Shown here: positions 42,240-51,314 of the stretch, piece after piece
Layout of the letters: the number at the start of each line of letters is the position of its first letter
Numbering within the stretch: the stretch's first letter is position 1
From: Halorubrum trapanicum
GTDB lineage: Archaea; Halobacteriota; Halobacteria; Halobacteriales; Haloferacaceae
Direction: 5' to 3'
Length of the DNA stretch: 64,000 bases
Assembly (NCBI RefSeq): GCF_002355655.1
Contig: NZ_AP017569.1
Span: 2,542,001 to 2,606,000, forward strand
Translations under genes and position numbers: made by a program
Notes under the pieces: model-generated
Databases searched by the model: none
What the model was told of the DNA's origin: nothing
What the model saw: only the letters and a program-made list of their open reading frames with translations

Positions 42240-43385
42240 TCAGGGCTTCCCGCCGCCGCGGACCGGAGTCGAGTTCGGGTCGGAGTCGCGTTCGCTCGCC
42301 TCCGCGGCTCCGATCGACTCGCCGACGACGAACTCGAACCGCGCGCCGCCCTCGCGGCCCTCCGTTACCGACACCGTCCAGTCGTGCGCCTCCGCGATCC
42401 GCTCGACGATCGCCAGTCCGAAGCCGGTGCCGTCCGGCGCCGTCGTGTGGCCCGGCTCGAAGACGGCCTCCCGCTGGTCGGGATCGATCCCCGGGCCGTC
42501 GTCCGCGACGTAGAACCCGTCCTCGGTCCGTCCGACTCGGACGCAGACGGCGTCGTCGTCGGGATCCGTCGGGGCAGCGTCGGCGTCCGAACCGGCACGC
42601 GGTGCCGACGTTCCGGATGCGACCCGGTCTCCCGATCCCGACTCGCCACCGGTACCCGCGGCGCCGGAGCAGTCTCCCTCGGACGCGCCGTGTTCGATCG
42701 CGTTCCGAAAGAGGTTCTCGAGGGCCTGTCGGAGCCTGTCGGCGTCGCACGGGACCGTCGGGAGCGCCCCGTCGACGACGAGTGCGGCGTCGGCCGGCTC
42801 GCCGACCGTCCCCCACGCGCTCTCGACGACCGACTGTAGGTCGGTCGGCTCCGTCGACTGGACCGTCTGCCCCTCCCGGGCCAGCGTCAGGAGGTCGCCG
42901 ATGAGGTCGTCCATGCGGTCGAGCGCGTCGAGGGCGCGGTCTAACCGCTCGCTCGACGCCTCGCCGTCGAGCTCGTCGGCCAGCTCGACGTTCCCGACCG
43001 CGACGGAGAGCGGGTTCCGGAGGTCGTGGCTCACGACGCTCGCGAACTCCTCGAGCCGTTCCCGCTGTCGCTCCAGCCGCCGCCGTCGCTCCACGCGGTC
43101 GTCCGCGAGGAAGAGGTATCCGACCACGTCGCCGTCCTCGGTCGTCCGCCCGCGCTCGTGGACCCACTGCGGCTCCCCGCCGGCGTCGACCCGGTACACG
43201 ACATCGACCGGGCCGGTCTCCAGCGCCTCGCGGAGCCGGTCGCGGTCCTCGCCGGCCACGCAGTCGAGCCAGCCGCCGTCCGGCCGCTCCGGCGCGTTGA
43301 GCCGCGTCTCTCCCGACGCCTCGATCACGAACCGAGAGGGGTCCCCCTCGGGGCGGCGGTAGGCGATCCCGGGTCGCCGTTCCAT
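42240..43385 (-). CDS. PAS-domain sensor histidine kinase
   Basis: A 381-residue soluble kinase. A PAS-like domain (residues about 20-110) precedes HisKA with FASVVSHDLRNPLSVAVGNV (phospho-acceptor His about residue 125), then HATPase: LENLFRNAIEHGASE (N box), YVADDGPGIDPDQREAVFEP (G1) and GTGFGLAIVERIAEAHDW (G2). A Gly/Ser/Asp-rich loop of about 60 residues interrupts the ATPase domain. The ATG at 43383-43385 is chosen over a GTG four codons upstream. No response regulator is adjacent. Confidence 0.85.
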   Translation of the reverse strand: MERRPGIAYRRPEGDPSRFVIEASGETRLNAPERPDGGWLDCVAGEDRDRLREALETGPVDVVYRVDAGGEPQWVHERGRTTEDGDVVGYLFLADDRVERRRRLERQRERLEEFASVVSHDLRNPLSVAVGNVELADELDGEASSERLDRALDALDRMDDLIGDLLTLAREGQTVQSTEPTDLQSVVESAWGTVGEPADAALVVDGALPTVPCDADRLRQALENLFRNAIEHGASEGDCSGAAGTGGESGSGDRVASGTSAPRAGSDADAAPTDPDDDAVCVRVGRTEDGFYVADDGPGIDPDQREAVFEPGHTTAPDGTGFGLAIVERIAEAHDWTVSVTEGREGGARFEFVVGESIGAAEASERDSDPNSTPVRGGGKP

Positions 43386-43543
43386 CGGTCGCGACACGTG
43401 TCAAGGAGGTTACCCTGTTGGCATAAACCTTACTCGTCTATCACTTGTCAGACGCTGAGATCAAGTCGGAAAACACGCGAAATAATCAAACGCGGGACCG
43501 GACCGCCGGGAGACCTTTGTCCCGTCCGCCGATCGATCGCCGT

Positions 43544-44620
43544 ATGCGCGCAGCGATCCTCCGGGAGCACGGCGAGCCGCTCGCGGTTCGCAAACTCCCA
43601 GACCCCGACCCCGAAGCCGACGGCGTCGTCGTCCGCGTGAACGCCTGCGGCGTCTGCCGCAGCGACTGGCACGCGTGGGCCGGCCACGGCGAGTGGGCGG
43701 ACGACCGCGTCCCGCGCGGGCAGGTCCTCGGCCACGAGCCGGCCGGCGAGGTGGTTGCCGTCGGCGACGAGGTCGACCGGTTCCGCCCGGGCGACCGCGT
43801 GGTCGTCCCCTTCTCGCTCGGCGACGGCACCTGCCCGCACTGCCGCCGCGGGGCCGGCAACGTCTGCGAGGACGGCCGCGCGCTCGGGTTCGAGGCCGCC
43901 GCGCCGGGCGCGTTCGCGGAGCGAGTGGCTGTCCCGGCGGCCGACTATAACCTCGTCAAGCGCCCCGAGTGGCTCGGCGCGACCGCCGCCGCGGCGCTCG
44001 GCTGTCGGTACATGACCGCCTACCACGCCCTCGCCGAGCGGACGACCGTCGGCGGCGGCGACGCGGTCGCCGTCCACGGCTGCGGCGGCGTCGGGCTCTC
44101 CGCGGTCCAGATCGCCGCGGCGCTCGGCGCGCGCGTGATCGCGGTCGACGTCGACGGCGACGCCCTCGAACTCGCTCGCGAGTTCGGGGCCGACGCGACC
44201 GTGAACCCGGCGTCGCTGCCGGAGGAGCGATCCGTCCCCGAGCGGATCCGCGCCCTCACCGACGGCGGCGCCGACGTCTCGATGGACGCGCTGGGGATCG
44301 CGGAGACCTGCCGCAACTCCGTCCGGTCGCTGCGGCCGCGGGGAACGCACGTTCAGGTGGGGCTCACGACGGACGCCGAGCGCGGCGAGGTGTCGCTGCC
44401 GACGGACTGGATGACGCGGTGGGAGATCTCCTTCCTCGGCTCGCGCGGGATGCCGCCGACGAGCTACCCGGACCTGTTCGCGCTGATCGAGGCGACGGGG
44501 ATCGACCCCGGCGCCCTCGTCGCCCGCGAGCTGTCGCTCTCGGAGGTCTCCGACCGGCTCGCGGCCATGGACGAGTACGAGGCGACGGGCGTGGAGGTCG
44601 TCACCGATTTCGAGGGGTGA
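43544..44620 (+). CDS. Zinc-dependent alcohol dehydrogenase
   Basis: A 358-residue medium-chain alcohol dehydrogenase: catalytic zinc CGVCRSDWHAWAGHGEW and GHEPAGEVVAVG, structural zinc CPHCRRGAGNVC, NAD site VHGCGGVGLSAVQIAAALGA with an Asp specifying NAD (VIAVDVDGD). It probably interconverts an alcohol and aldehyde; substrate unknown. It diverges from the histidine kinase gene. Confidence 0.85.
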   Translation: MRAAILREHGEPLAVRKLPDPDPEADGVVVRVNACGVCRSDWHAWAGHGEWADDRVPRGQVLGHEPAGEVVAVGDEVDRFRPGDRVVVPFSLGDGTCPHCRRGAGNVCEDGRALGFEAAAPGAFAERVAVPAADYNLVKRPEWLGATAAAALGCRYMTAYHALAERTTVGGGDAVAVHGCGGVGLSAVQIAAALGARVIAVDVDGDALELAREFGADATVNPASLPEERSVPERIRALTDGGADVSMDALGIAETCRNSVRSLRPRGTHVQVGLTTDAERGEVSLPTDWMTRWEISFLGSRGMPPTSYPDLFALIEATGIDPGALVARELSLSEVSDRLAAMDEYEATGVEVVTDFEG

Positions 44621-44791
44621 TCTGTCGCTCTATCCGAACACGTGTCACGTGACGCGTTCTTAGGAAATCGGTCCGCAGCAGTCGACCGGTAGACTCTGAC
44701 TATTTAACTGCCGTTTTCGGACTTCTCCAGTAATGGGATACAGAGAATATCCGACTTTAAAAATGCCCTCCGAGTTCAGAAACGGGTGTAT

Positions 44792-45322
44792 TCACACCTG
44801 AGAAGGTCTCTGGCGCTCGTGACGAAGGTTATTCTGATCGGATAACTGTTCACGCACCGTTTTCACGAAATCCTGTACCTGGTCTTTATCATCAGCACCC
44901 ATCCAATTTATTCGCCACATTTCTGGTTCCTGTTGGATCACGCCCCCGCCCCGGAACTCGAAATAGGACTTCGAAGAATTGTACCAGATATACAGAAATA
45001 GAACCCCTGCCCCCACGAAGAGTCCCGAAAACACGACTGCTACGGCGGGATCATAACTATCTACGTTCGAGAGCATATACCACCAGCCAAATAACCCGAT
45101 CAGACAGAAAATGGATACAACCAGATAGATCGATTTACGTGGCTTGTTCGTCAAACTGATCGCACTAATCTCTCTGAAGGACAGGTCGTGAAGCGACTCC
45201 GTACCACGGTCTGACTCACGATATTTCAGTATTCGTTGATCCGTACAGACCCATACCCACGACCGTGTGGAGCAATGAGCCACGACATCTTCGTCATCTA
45301 ATATGTGTTGCTTAATGGACAC
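44792..45322 (-). CDS. Low-GC membrane protein with PH-like domain
   Basis: A 176-residue protein: an N-terminal PH-like segment (DEDVVAHCSTRSWVWVCTDQ, RILKYRE, LSFREISAISL), two transmembrane helices (IYLVVSIFCLIGLFGWWYML and VAVVFSGLFVGAGVLFLYIW) and a C-terminal second half of the fold (YFEFRGGGVIQQ). The layout resembles bacterial PH/DUF304-type membrane proteins. Codon use is AT-richer than the surroundings, indicating transfer. Function unknown. It is divergent from the next gene, which is of similar composition. Confidence 0.65.
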   Translation of the reverse strand: MSIKQHILDDEDVVAHCSTRSWVWVCTDQRILKYRESDRGTESLHDLSFREISAISLTNKPRKSIYLVVSIFCLIGLFGWWYMLSNVDSYDPAVAVVFSGLFVGAGVLFLYIWYNSSKSYFEFRGGGVIQQEPEMWRINWMGADDKDQVQDFVKTVREQLSDQNNLRHERQRPSQV

Positions 45323-45501
45323 ACAGAACGTGTCTATCAGGGGATATTAAAATTTTGGGCATCCACAGAAACAGAGAGATGGTGAAACACGCCATATTAA
45401 CCGGTAAAATACTGATTTCACTGCCTCTCTGTTCAGTACCGTAGAGAGACAACACGCTCAACTAAAGTTCGATGACTACCAGAGGTGATAGCTCTACCCT
45501 C

Positions 45502-45511
45502 AGTTATATAT
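45502..45511 (+). promoter_or_regulatory. TATA box for the 45.5-kb membrane gene
   Basis: TTATATATA at 45504-45512 region lies about 26-32 bases before the ATG at 45536, favouring that start over the ATG at 45518 and predicting a leaderless message. Confidence 0.5.
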
Positions 45512-45535
45512 ACTTTCATGATTGCCGACGTGTGT

Positions 45536-46552
45536 ATGGGAAAGGCGAAAGACTCTCTGAAATTCACCAGACAGGATCTGCGGAAGTCGACGAAGTTCGT
45601 CGAAGGAGATTACTCCGGAATTAACCCGAGGCAGTTTTACAGGAAGCTAAAACGGAGTATTGAGGAAATCCAAGAGGAATCCGACTTCAAATATACGACT
45701 CACGGGTCACAGGACGCCGATCTCGATATTCAGAGCGAGGAAGTCGGAAGCAAAACAGGAACGGTAGAGGGGCGGCTTCAGGCCGAATCTGACTGGGCGA
45801 AGATCGGTGAATCAGAGATCGAGTACCGCCCGTACGGACCTCACGGTGCTCTCGGGATTGTCGTTGGTGGATTGCTCTTTCTTCTTGGCCTCGCTGGTGG
45901 AACCGAGATAGCGGTTCTTGGAATGTTGATGCTGGGCGGCGGCGCCTACGCGTACTGGCAGACCGAGACGGGAACGTATCCCGTAATGAGAGAGGACGTG
46001 ATTCGGGTCCTGATCACCGGCGAGGTCAGCGAGCGGACCGTCGATAGCGAGGACGCATCCAGAACGGACATGTTCGCCAACATGAGCGTCATATTCTCCG
46101 GAGACGCCTTCGTCGCGGTTGGAACGAGTGAAATGGATCGGCACGACTGGCCGATGCGTCTGGAGCTTCTCTCGCAGGTAGCGGAGTGGCGTAACCGGTG
46201 CGTGAACAACCCATCGAACGAAGTTGAGGCCCCGGGTGGGTTTATTTATATGCTAAAGGGCTGGACGAAGCGGGATCCCGCGGAAATCAAACGCGAGGTC
46301 CAGCGGATTCAACAGCCGCTCTTGGATGCGGACTTCGACCTCCGAGAGAGATACGCGGATATACTCCGCGAGCAGTTACACGGTGCGCTCGAGACCGAAC
46401 TGGATCAGCACGAGGCAGATCTCCGCAACGAACTCGAATCGCTGGCGCAGGATCTGAACATCTACGTTGAGCGGGAAGGGATGACGCATACCGATAACGT
46501 TGAACGAAACAGAACCGACGCGGCGGGAGAGTTAGATCCAGAGGATCTCTGA
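45536..46552 (+). CDS. Haloarchaeal hypothetical membrane protein with C-terminal coiled coil
   Basis: A 338-residue protein: soluble basic N-terminus (SLKFTRQDLRKSTKFVEGDY), two closely spaced hydrophobic segments around residues 105-140 (LGIVVGGLLFLLGLAGGTEI, VLGMLMLGGGAYAYW), a globular middle, and a helical charged C-terminus (LHGALETELDQHEADLRNEL). No family is recognised. Composition is lower in GC than core genes. Together with the PH-like protein across the divergent promoter it may form a small transferred membrane module. Confidence 0.6.
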   Translation: MGKAKDSLKFTRQDLRKSTKFVEGDYSGINPRQFYRKLKRSIEEIQEESDFKYTTHGSQDADLDIQSEEVGSKTGTVEGRLQAESDWAKIGESEIEYRPYGPHGALGIVVGGLLFLLGLAGGTEIAVLGMLMLGGGAYAYWQTETGTYPVMREDVIRVLITGEVSERTVDSEDASRTDMFANMSVIFSGDAFVAVGTSEMDRHDWPMRLELLSQVAEWRNRCVNNPSNEVEAPGGFIYMLKGWTKRDPAEIKREVQRIQQPLLDADFDLRERYADILREQLHGALETELDQHEADLRNELESLAQDLNIYVEREGMTHTDNVERNRTDAAGELDPEDL

Positions 46553-46724
46553 GTCACATCCGAGGTCCGCTATCGGGTCGAGGGAGCTTGATTTCAGTAC
46601 GGCGTGACGGCAGCGGTGGCACGGCACAGACTGATCGGTTTTCCGGTTGGCGTACCCATCGAAAACGGTGTACAGACGGCTTCGCCGCACGCCTGGACCA
46701 GAACCGCCGATCGACGATCCCGAC

Positions 46725-47651
46725 TCACCGCTCCCGGTCGGCGCCGAGTCCCGGGATCGCGACGCGGTCGTCGACGCGCTCCATGAACTTCGAGGCCGTT
46801 AGCACCAGCGCGAGGTACATCGCCCCGAGTATGAGGAAGACGGCCGTGTACCGGAAGGTGTCGGTCGCGACCTGGTTGGCCCGGTAGTACAGCTCCGGGA
46901 CCGTGATGAAGCCCGCGAGCGACGAGTACTTGATCAGGTAGACGAACTCGTTCGTCCACGAGGGGATCGCGTACCGGAGCGCCTGCGGGAGCACCACGTA
47001 GTAGATCGACTCCAGCTTCGAGAGCCCGATCGCCCGTCCGGCCGTGATCTGTCCCTCGTCGACGCTCTCGACCGCGCCGCGGATGTACTCGGCCTGGTAG
47101 GCGGCCCCGTTGAGCGTGAACCCGAGGATCGCGACCCACACCACGTCGCGCGGGAACACGCCGGACAGCGCCGCGGGCACCGACGCCGCGAGGTTCAGCC
47201 CGTAGTAGAGCACGAACAGCTGCGCGAGGAGGGGCGTGCCGCGTAACAGCTCGGTGTAGCCCAGCGAGAGCCACGCCGAGAACCGCCCGTACACCCGCGC
47301 GACGGCCAGCGGCACGGCGATGAAGAAGCCGCAGACGAGGCTCACGCCGGTGATGACCACGGTGAGCCACGTCCCCTCCGCGAGGACGGGCGTGAGTTCC
47401 ACCACGAACGCGGCGTCGGCCGCCACCGCGGCGAGCCCCGGCACCGCGGCGAACGCGCTCTCGACGGCGTCCGGTGCGACGAACGGCTCGCCGACCGGGG
47501 CGACGACGCCGCCGAGCCATCGGTTGACCCAGCTGACGACGAGCCAGCCCCAGAACAGCGCGCCGGCGGCGACGAGAAGGACCCTCCCCGCGGACGGGTC
47601 CGCGTCGGCCACGCGCTCGCCCACCGTCCGCGGTCGCGTCGCCCCCGACAT
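46725..47651 (-). CDS. Polar amino acid ABC transporter permease (second)
   Basis: A 308-residue permease with five to six helices and the loop SVDEGQITAGRAIGLSKLES typical of HisMQ/GlnP-type permeases (EAA motif), plus the upstream LLRGTPLLAQLFVLYYGLNL. It is the last gene of a four-gene import operon (binding protein, permease, ATPase, permease). The 170 bases beyond its stop hold no gene. Confidence 0.9.
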   Translation of the reverse strand: MSGATRPRTVGERVADADPSAGRVLLVAAGALFWGWLVVSWVNRWLGGVVAPVGEPFVAPDAVESAFAAVPGLAAVAADAAFVVELTPVLAEGTWLTVVITGVSLVCGFFIAVPLAVARVYGRFSAWLSLGYTELLRGTPLLAQLFVLYYGLNLAASVPAALSGVFPRDVVWVAILGFTLNGAAYQAEYIRGAVESVDEGQITAGRAIGLSKLESIYYVVLPQALRYAIPSWTNEFVYLIKYSSLAGFITVPELYYRANQVATDTFRYTAVFLILGAMYLALVLTASKFMERVDDRVAIPGLGADRER

Positions 47652-48397
47652 CAGTCGTGGCTCGCGATGCGTTCGAGGAAGCGGCCGGTCCGCTCTTTCT
47701 CGGGCCGTTCGAACAGCTGCTCCGGCGGGCCGCGTTCGACGACCCGACCGTCGTCTAAGAACACGACCTCGTCGGCGACCGCCCGCGCGAAGCTCATCTC
47801 GTGGGTGACGACGAGCATCGTCATCCCCTCGTCGACCAGGGACCGCATCACCTCCAACACCTCGCCGATGAGCTCGGGGTCGAGCGCGCTCGTCGGCTCG
47901 TCGAACAGCATGAGCTTCGGCTCCATCGCCAGCGCGCGGGCGATCCCCACGCGCTGCTGTTGGCCGCCGGACAGCTCGGCCGGGTACGAGTCGAGCTGGT
48001 CGGCGAGCCCGACGCGCTCCAGCTGGTCCGCCGCGCGCTCGCGGGCCTCGTCCTCGGAGAGGCCCAGCACGCGCCGTGGCCCGAGCGCGACGTTCCCGAC
48101 CGCGGTCAGGTGCGCGAACAGGTTGAAGCTCTGGAACACCATCCCGACCTCGCGGCGGAGCTCGTCGACGTCGGTGTCGGGCGAGAGCACCCCCACGCCG
48201 TCGAGGGTGATCGACCCCTCCTGGGCCTCCGCGAGCCGGTTGACGCAGCGCAGCATCGTCGACTTGCCGGAGCCGGACGGCCCGATCAGGACGGTCACGT
48301 CGCCGCTGTCCATCTCGAAGGAGACCTCGTCGAGCACCTGCTCGTCGCCGTACCACTTCGAGACGTCGCTCACCCGGAGGAAGTCGCCGTCAGTCAC
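47651..48397 (-). CDS. Polar amino acid ABC transporter ATP-binding protein
   Basis: A 248-residue GlnQ-like ATPase: Walker A GPSGSGKSTMLRCVNRL, signature [16 protein letters not shown], Walker B LMLFDEPTSALDP and switch His in VVTHEMSFARAV. It starts with GTG (48395-48397), which overlaps the preceding permease stop by four bases; its own stop overlaps the next permease start. Complete and canonical. Confidence 0.92.
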   Translation of the reverse strand: MTDGDFLRVSDVSKWYGDEQVLDEVSFEMDSGDVTVLIGPSGSGKSTMLRCVNRLAEAQEGSITLDGVGVLSPDTDVDELRREVGMVFQSFNLFAHLTAVGNVALGPRRVLGLSEDEARERAADQLERVGLADQLDSYPAELSGGQQQRVGIARALAMEPKLMLFDEPTSALDPELIGEVLEVMRSLVDEGMTMLVVTHEMSFARAVADEVVFLDDGRVVERGPPEQLFERPEKERTGRFLERIASHD

Positions 48398-49212
48398 GCC
48401 GACTCCCCCTCCGGGATCGCGTAGCGGGTGCCGAGGTAGTCGAGCGCGCGGTTCGTCGTGAACGTGAGGACGAAGTAGATGCCACTGATGAACAGGATGA
48501 CTTCGAGGACCGCGGTCGTCTGTTGCGTGAACAGGTCGTACCCACGGGTCAGGAGCTCCGCGAGCCCGATCGCGAAGACGATGCTCGTGTCCTTCAACAC
48601 GATGGTGAACTCGTTTTGGAACCCCGGGATCGACCGCCGGAGCGCCTGCGGGACGACGACGTAGCGGATCGCCTCGAACCGCGAGAGTCCGACGGATCGG
48701 CCGGCCTCCAGCTGACCGTCGTCGACGCTTGACAGTGACGCTCGGAATATCTGCGACTGGTACGCCGCGCTCCGCAACCCGAGCCCCAGTATGCCCGCCG
48801 AGACCGCGGGAGAGATCGACCCCACGCCGAGGTTCACCTGTGGGAGGCCGACGACGAAGTAGATCACGAGGAGGATGACGACGATCGGGGTCCCGCGGAG
48901 GACGACGCCGACCGTCTCCACGAGCCGCTTCGAGAGTCCACCGCCGTACACCTCCACCGCGCCGGCCGGGAAGCCGACGAGGAACCCGAGCAGGATCGAC
49001 GCGACGGTGAGCCCGACGGTCAACAGGACGCCGCCGGCCAGGTAGTCGACGTTCCGGATGACGAACCACCAGTCCGCGGGATCACCGACCAGCCACCAGT
49101 CGAACGGCTCGCCGACCGACCGAACGGCGCCCCTCGCCGTCGGTCCCGCGGCAGACCCCAGACTGTCGAGACTCCCGGACGCGATGGGCGCGAGCGACCC
49201 CGCCACCGACAT
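48394..49212 (-). CDS. Polar amino acid ABC transporter permease (first)
   Basis: A 272-residue permease with about five helices and the conserved loop SVDDGQLEAGRSVGLSRFEA; LRGTPIVVILLVIYFVVGLP is the second family landmark. It pairs with the other permease of the operon. One base separates it from the binding-protein stop. Confidence 0.9.
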   Translation of the reverse strand: MSVAGSLAPIASGSLDSLGSAAGPTARGAVRSVGEPFDWWLVGDPADWWFVIRNVDYLAGGVLLTVGLTVASILLGFLVGFPAGAVEVYGGGLSKRLVETVGVVLRGTPIVVILLVIYFVVGLPQVNLGVGSISPAVSAGILGLGLRSAAYQSQIFRASLSSVDDGQLEAGRSVGLSRFEAIRYVVVPQALRRSIPGFQNEFTIVLKDTSIVFAIGLAELLTRGYDLFTQQTTAVLEVILFISGIYFVLTFTTNRALDYLGTRYAIPEGESA

Positions 49213-49213
49213 C

Positions 49214-50017
49214 CTACTCCTGCCCGAACCAGGTGTTGGTTATCTCTTGGTACGTCCCGTCGTCGCGGACGGTCGCGAGCCCGTCGTTGAGCGCGGACTG
49301 GAGCTCCGACTCGCCCTGGCGGAGCCCGAAGCCGAACTGTTCGCCCGTCTCCTCGACGAACGCGATCGTCACGTCGCGGTTCGCGGCGAACGTCTCCGCG
49401 ACGGGGTTGTCGACGACGACTGCGTCGATGTTCTCGTTCGAGAGGTCCTCGACCGCGAGGACGTAGCTGTCGTACGTCGAGAAGTTCTCCTCCGGGATGA
49501 TCCCCTCGTCGATGAGGTTCGCCTCCACCTCGTCCGCGCCGGTCGTCCCCGACTGCGCCCCCACGCGCGTGCCCTCGAAGTCCGCCCATCCCGACGGCTG
49601 GAAGTCGCCGCCCTCGCGCACGAGGATCGCCTGATCGGACTCCCAGTAGGGGTCGGAGAAGGCGATCGTCTCCTGCCGGCCCTCGGTGATCGTCATCGCC
49701 GCCGCGATGACGTCGATCTCCTCGTTCTGCGTGAGCGCGGGAATGAGCCCGTCGAAGTCGAAGGTGGCCCACTCGCCGATCTCGTAGTCGGTCTCGGCGA
49801 CGACGGCTTCGAGCAGGTCGATGTCGAACCCGACCAGCTCGCCGTCTTCCCGCATTTCGAACGGCGGGAATCCGGGTGCGGTTCCGGGCGTGATCGTCAT
49901 GCTGCCCCCGCTCTCGCCGAGACAGCCGGCGAGGCCGGTGGCTCCCACGGCGGCCGTTCCGCCGGTCAGCTTCAGGTACGTCCGTCGGCTCACGTCGGCT
50001 TGGGTGCGGCGTGTCAT
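49214..50017 (-). CDS. Polar amino acid-binding lipoprotein
   Basis: A 267-residue solute-binding protein. Tat-type signal SRRTYLKLTGGTAAVGATGL ending in a lipobox (LAGC), then a family 3 binding fold (GFDIDLLEAVVAETDYEIGE, VGAQSGTTGADEVEANLIDE, AVVVDNPVAETFA). It captures an amino acid or related polar solute outside the cell. The start ATG at 50017 is chosen because it precedes the twin-Arg motif; an upstream GTG-started form adds unconserved residues. Confidence 0.88.
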   Translation of the reverse strand: MTRRTQADVSRRTYLKLTGGTAAVGATGLAGCLGESGGSMTITPGTAPGFPPFEMREDGELVGFDIDLLEAVVAETDYEIGEWATFDFDGLIPALTQNEEIDVIAAAMTITEGRQETIAFSDPYWESDQAILVREGGDFQPSGWADFEGTRVGAQSGTTGADEVEANLIDEGIIPEENFSTYDSYVLAVEDLSNENIDAVVVDNPVAETFAANRDVTIAFVEETGEQFGFGLRQGESELQSALNDGLATVRDDGTYQEITNTWFGQE

Positions 50018-50139
50018 ACCCGTGCGAGTACGGCGAGCGATTTCAACCTTTCCTCCCTCGGGCAGGGTCAACCCGTCTCTGGGGATCCGACATCGCCTTT
50101 CCCAAGGTGGCTCACAAAAACCCGGCCGTGCGGCGCCGG

Positions 50140-51036
50140 TCAGTCGCCGCCGATGGGGACGGAACCGTCACGCATCCCCTCTGTCCCGCGGAGGGTCCAC
50201 GCCGCGCCCGCGGCGAGCGCGACCGCGACGCCCAGCGCGACGAGGTTGATCTGCTGCCAAACGACGGTGTAGAGGACCAGGTCGCGCCCGAGCAGCAGCG
50301 TCCCGACGAGCGCGGTCATGGACCCGGCGGCGAGCGCGCGGACGGTGGCGGCTGTGCCGGCGTCGAGGCCGTCGTATCCCCCTCGGACCGCCTCCGTCGC
50401 GTACGCGACCGTCGCGACGAGTCCGAGGTGCCCGGCGAGTCCGGTGATATAAAAGGCCCCCTGCGCGGGCGGCGCGTAGGTGAGGAACGGCACCGCCCGC
50501 GAGAAGACCGCGCTGGCGACGATCCCCGCGACCGCGATTCCCGCGGCCGCGCGGAGCAGCCGCGCGTTCCCTCGGCCGCCGCCCCAGATTGTCGCCAGTC
50601 CGAGCAGCGTGAAGATTGTCAGCGCCACGATCAGGTGCGCGGCGTGGGTCGACACCGTGTATCCGCCGGGGACGAGCCCGCCGAGCGTGACGGTGATCGC
50701 GCCGACCGCGATCTGAAGCGGGAGGACCGCGACCGCCAGCGTCGCCGCCAGCTTCGTCCGGCGCTCGAAGCCCGAGCCGAGCCACGTCCACCCGGCGACG
50801 CCGACGATGAGGAAGCCGGTGACCATCGCCCACACGCGGTGGAACCACTCGATGAAGTCCGGGTTGATCGTCAGCGCCGGGATCAGCTGGTCGGAACACA
50901 GCGGCCACTGGGCCTGACACGCCAGTCCGGAGCCGGTCGCCGCCGTGTAGACGCCGAGCGAGAAGAGGACGAGCGTCATCCCCGTCGTCGCCGCCGCGTA
51001 TCGCCTGAACGTTAGCCACGCGGGCCGAAGACTCAT
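50140..51036 (-). CDS. ctaA: Heme A synthase (CtaA/COX15)
   Basis: A 298-residue membrane protein with eight predicted helices. Heme-ligand histidines sit in FIEWFHRVWAMVTGFLIVGV and STHAAHLIVALTIFTLLGLA, and in the second half GLAGHLGLVATVAYA. It oxidises heme O to heme A for cytochrome oxidase. ATG at 51036 gives MSLRPAWLTFRRYA; upstream in-frame sequence is low-complexity Arg-rich and is ignored. ctaB and oxidase genes are not in the window. Confidence 0.85.
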   Translation of the reverse strand: MSLRPAWLTFRRYAAATTGMTLVLFSLGVYTAATGSGLACQAQWPLCSDQLIPALTINPDFIEWFHRVWAMVTGFLIVGVAGWTWLGSGFERRTKLAATLAVAVLPLQIAVGAITVTLGGLVPGGYTVSTHAAHLIVALTIFTLLGLATIWGGGRGNARLLRAAAGIAVAGIVASAVFSRAVPFLTYAPPAQGAFYITGLAGHLGLVATVAYATEAVRGGYDGLDAGTAATVRALAAGSMTALVGTLLLGRDLVLYTVVWQQINLVALGVAVALAAGAAWTLRGTEGMRDGSVPIGGD

Positions 51037-51129
51037 TGGCCGATTTCGGGCGCGCGCGCACTTAGACCGTTCGGCCGCTCCCCGCGCACGGGAAGCGCGC
51101 ACCGGGCCCCTCCGGCTTCCGAACGTTTT

Positions 51130-51147
51130 TGACTGACCAGTCAGTCA
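51130..51147. promoter_or_regulatory. TetR-type palindromic operator upstream of the MATE gene
   Basis: TGACTGAC-CA-GTCAGTCA is a perfect 8-base inverted repeat with a 2-base centre, directly downstream of the TATA-like AACGTTTTT. Palindromes of this form accompany TetR/AcrR-family regulators in haloarchaea. A bound repressor would cover the start of transcription. Confidence 0.6.
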
Positions 51148-51164
51148 GTATTGACAGGTACCGA

Positions 51165-51314
51165 ATGGCCGACACGGAACGACCGATCCCCGACGTCTCG
51201 CACAGCTCCATCCTCGAAGGCGACGCCGCGTCCAGTCGCCGCCACGACTTCGAAGTCGCGTCCAGTCGCCGCCACGACCGCGACGCCGCGAGCCTCCGGG
51301 AGGCGATCCGCTGA
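51165..51314 (+). CDS. Small leader-like ORF preceding the MATE gene
   Basis: A 49-residue ORF (MADTERPIPDVSHSSILEGD...) with a repeated ASSRRHD segment. Its stop overlaps the MATE start by one base (TGATG), so ribosomes could pass directly to the transporter gene. No family is recognised; it may be a leader peptide or the relic of a deleted regulator gene. The position behind the operator supports transcription but not function. Confidence 0.4.
   Translation: MADTERPIPDVSHSSILEGDAASSRRHDFEVASSRRHDRDAASLREAIR

Noticed and set aside
42218-42904. Large frames opposite the histidine kinase
   Set aside because: Ser/Arg-rich translations without domain content, fully overlapping a well-supported kinase.
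46594-46724. Gene in the gap after the amino acid permease
   Set aside because: The open frame is only the antisense/out-of-frame extension of the permease region; no motif or start signal is seen.
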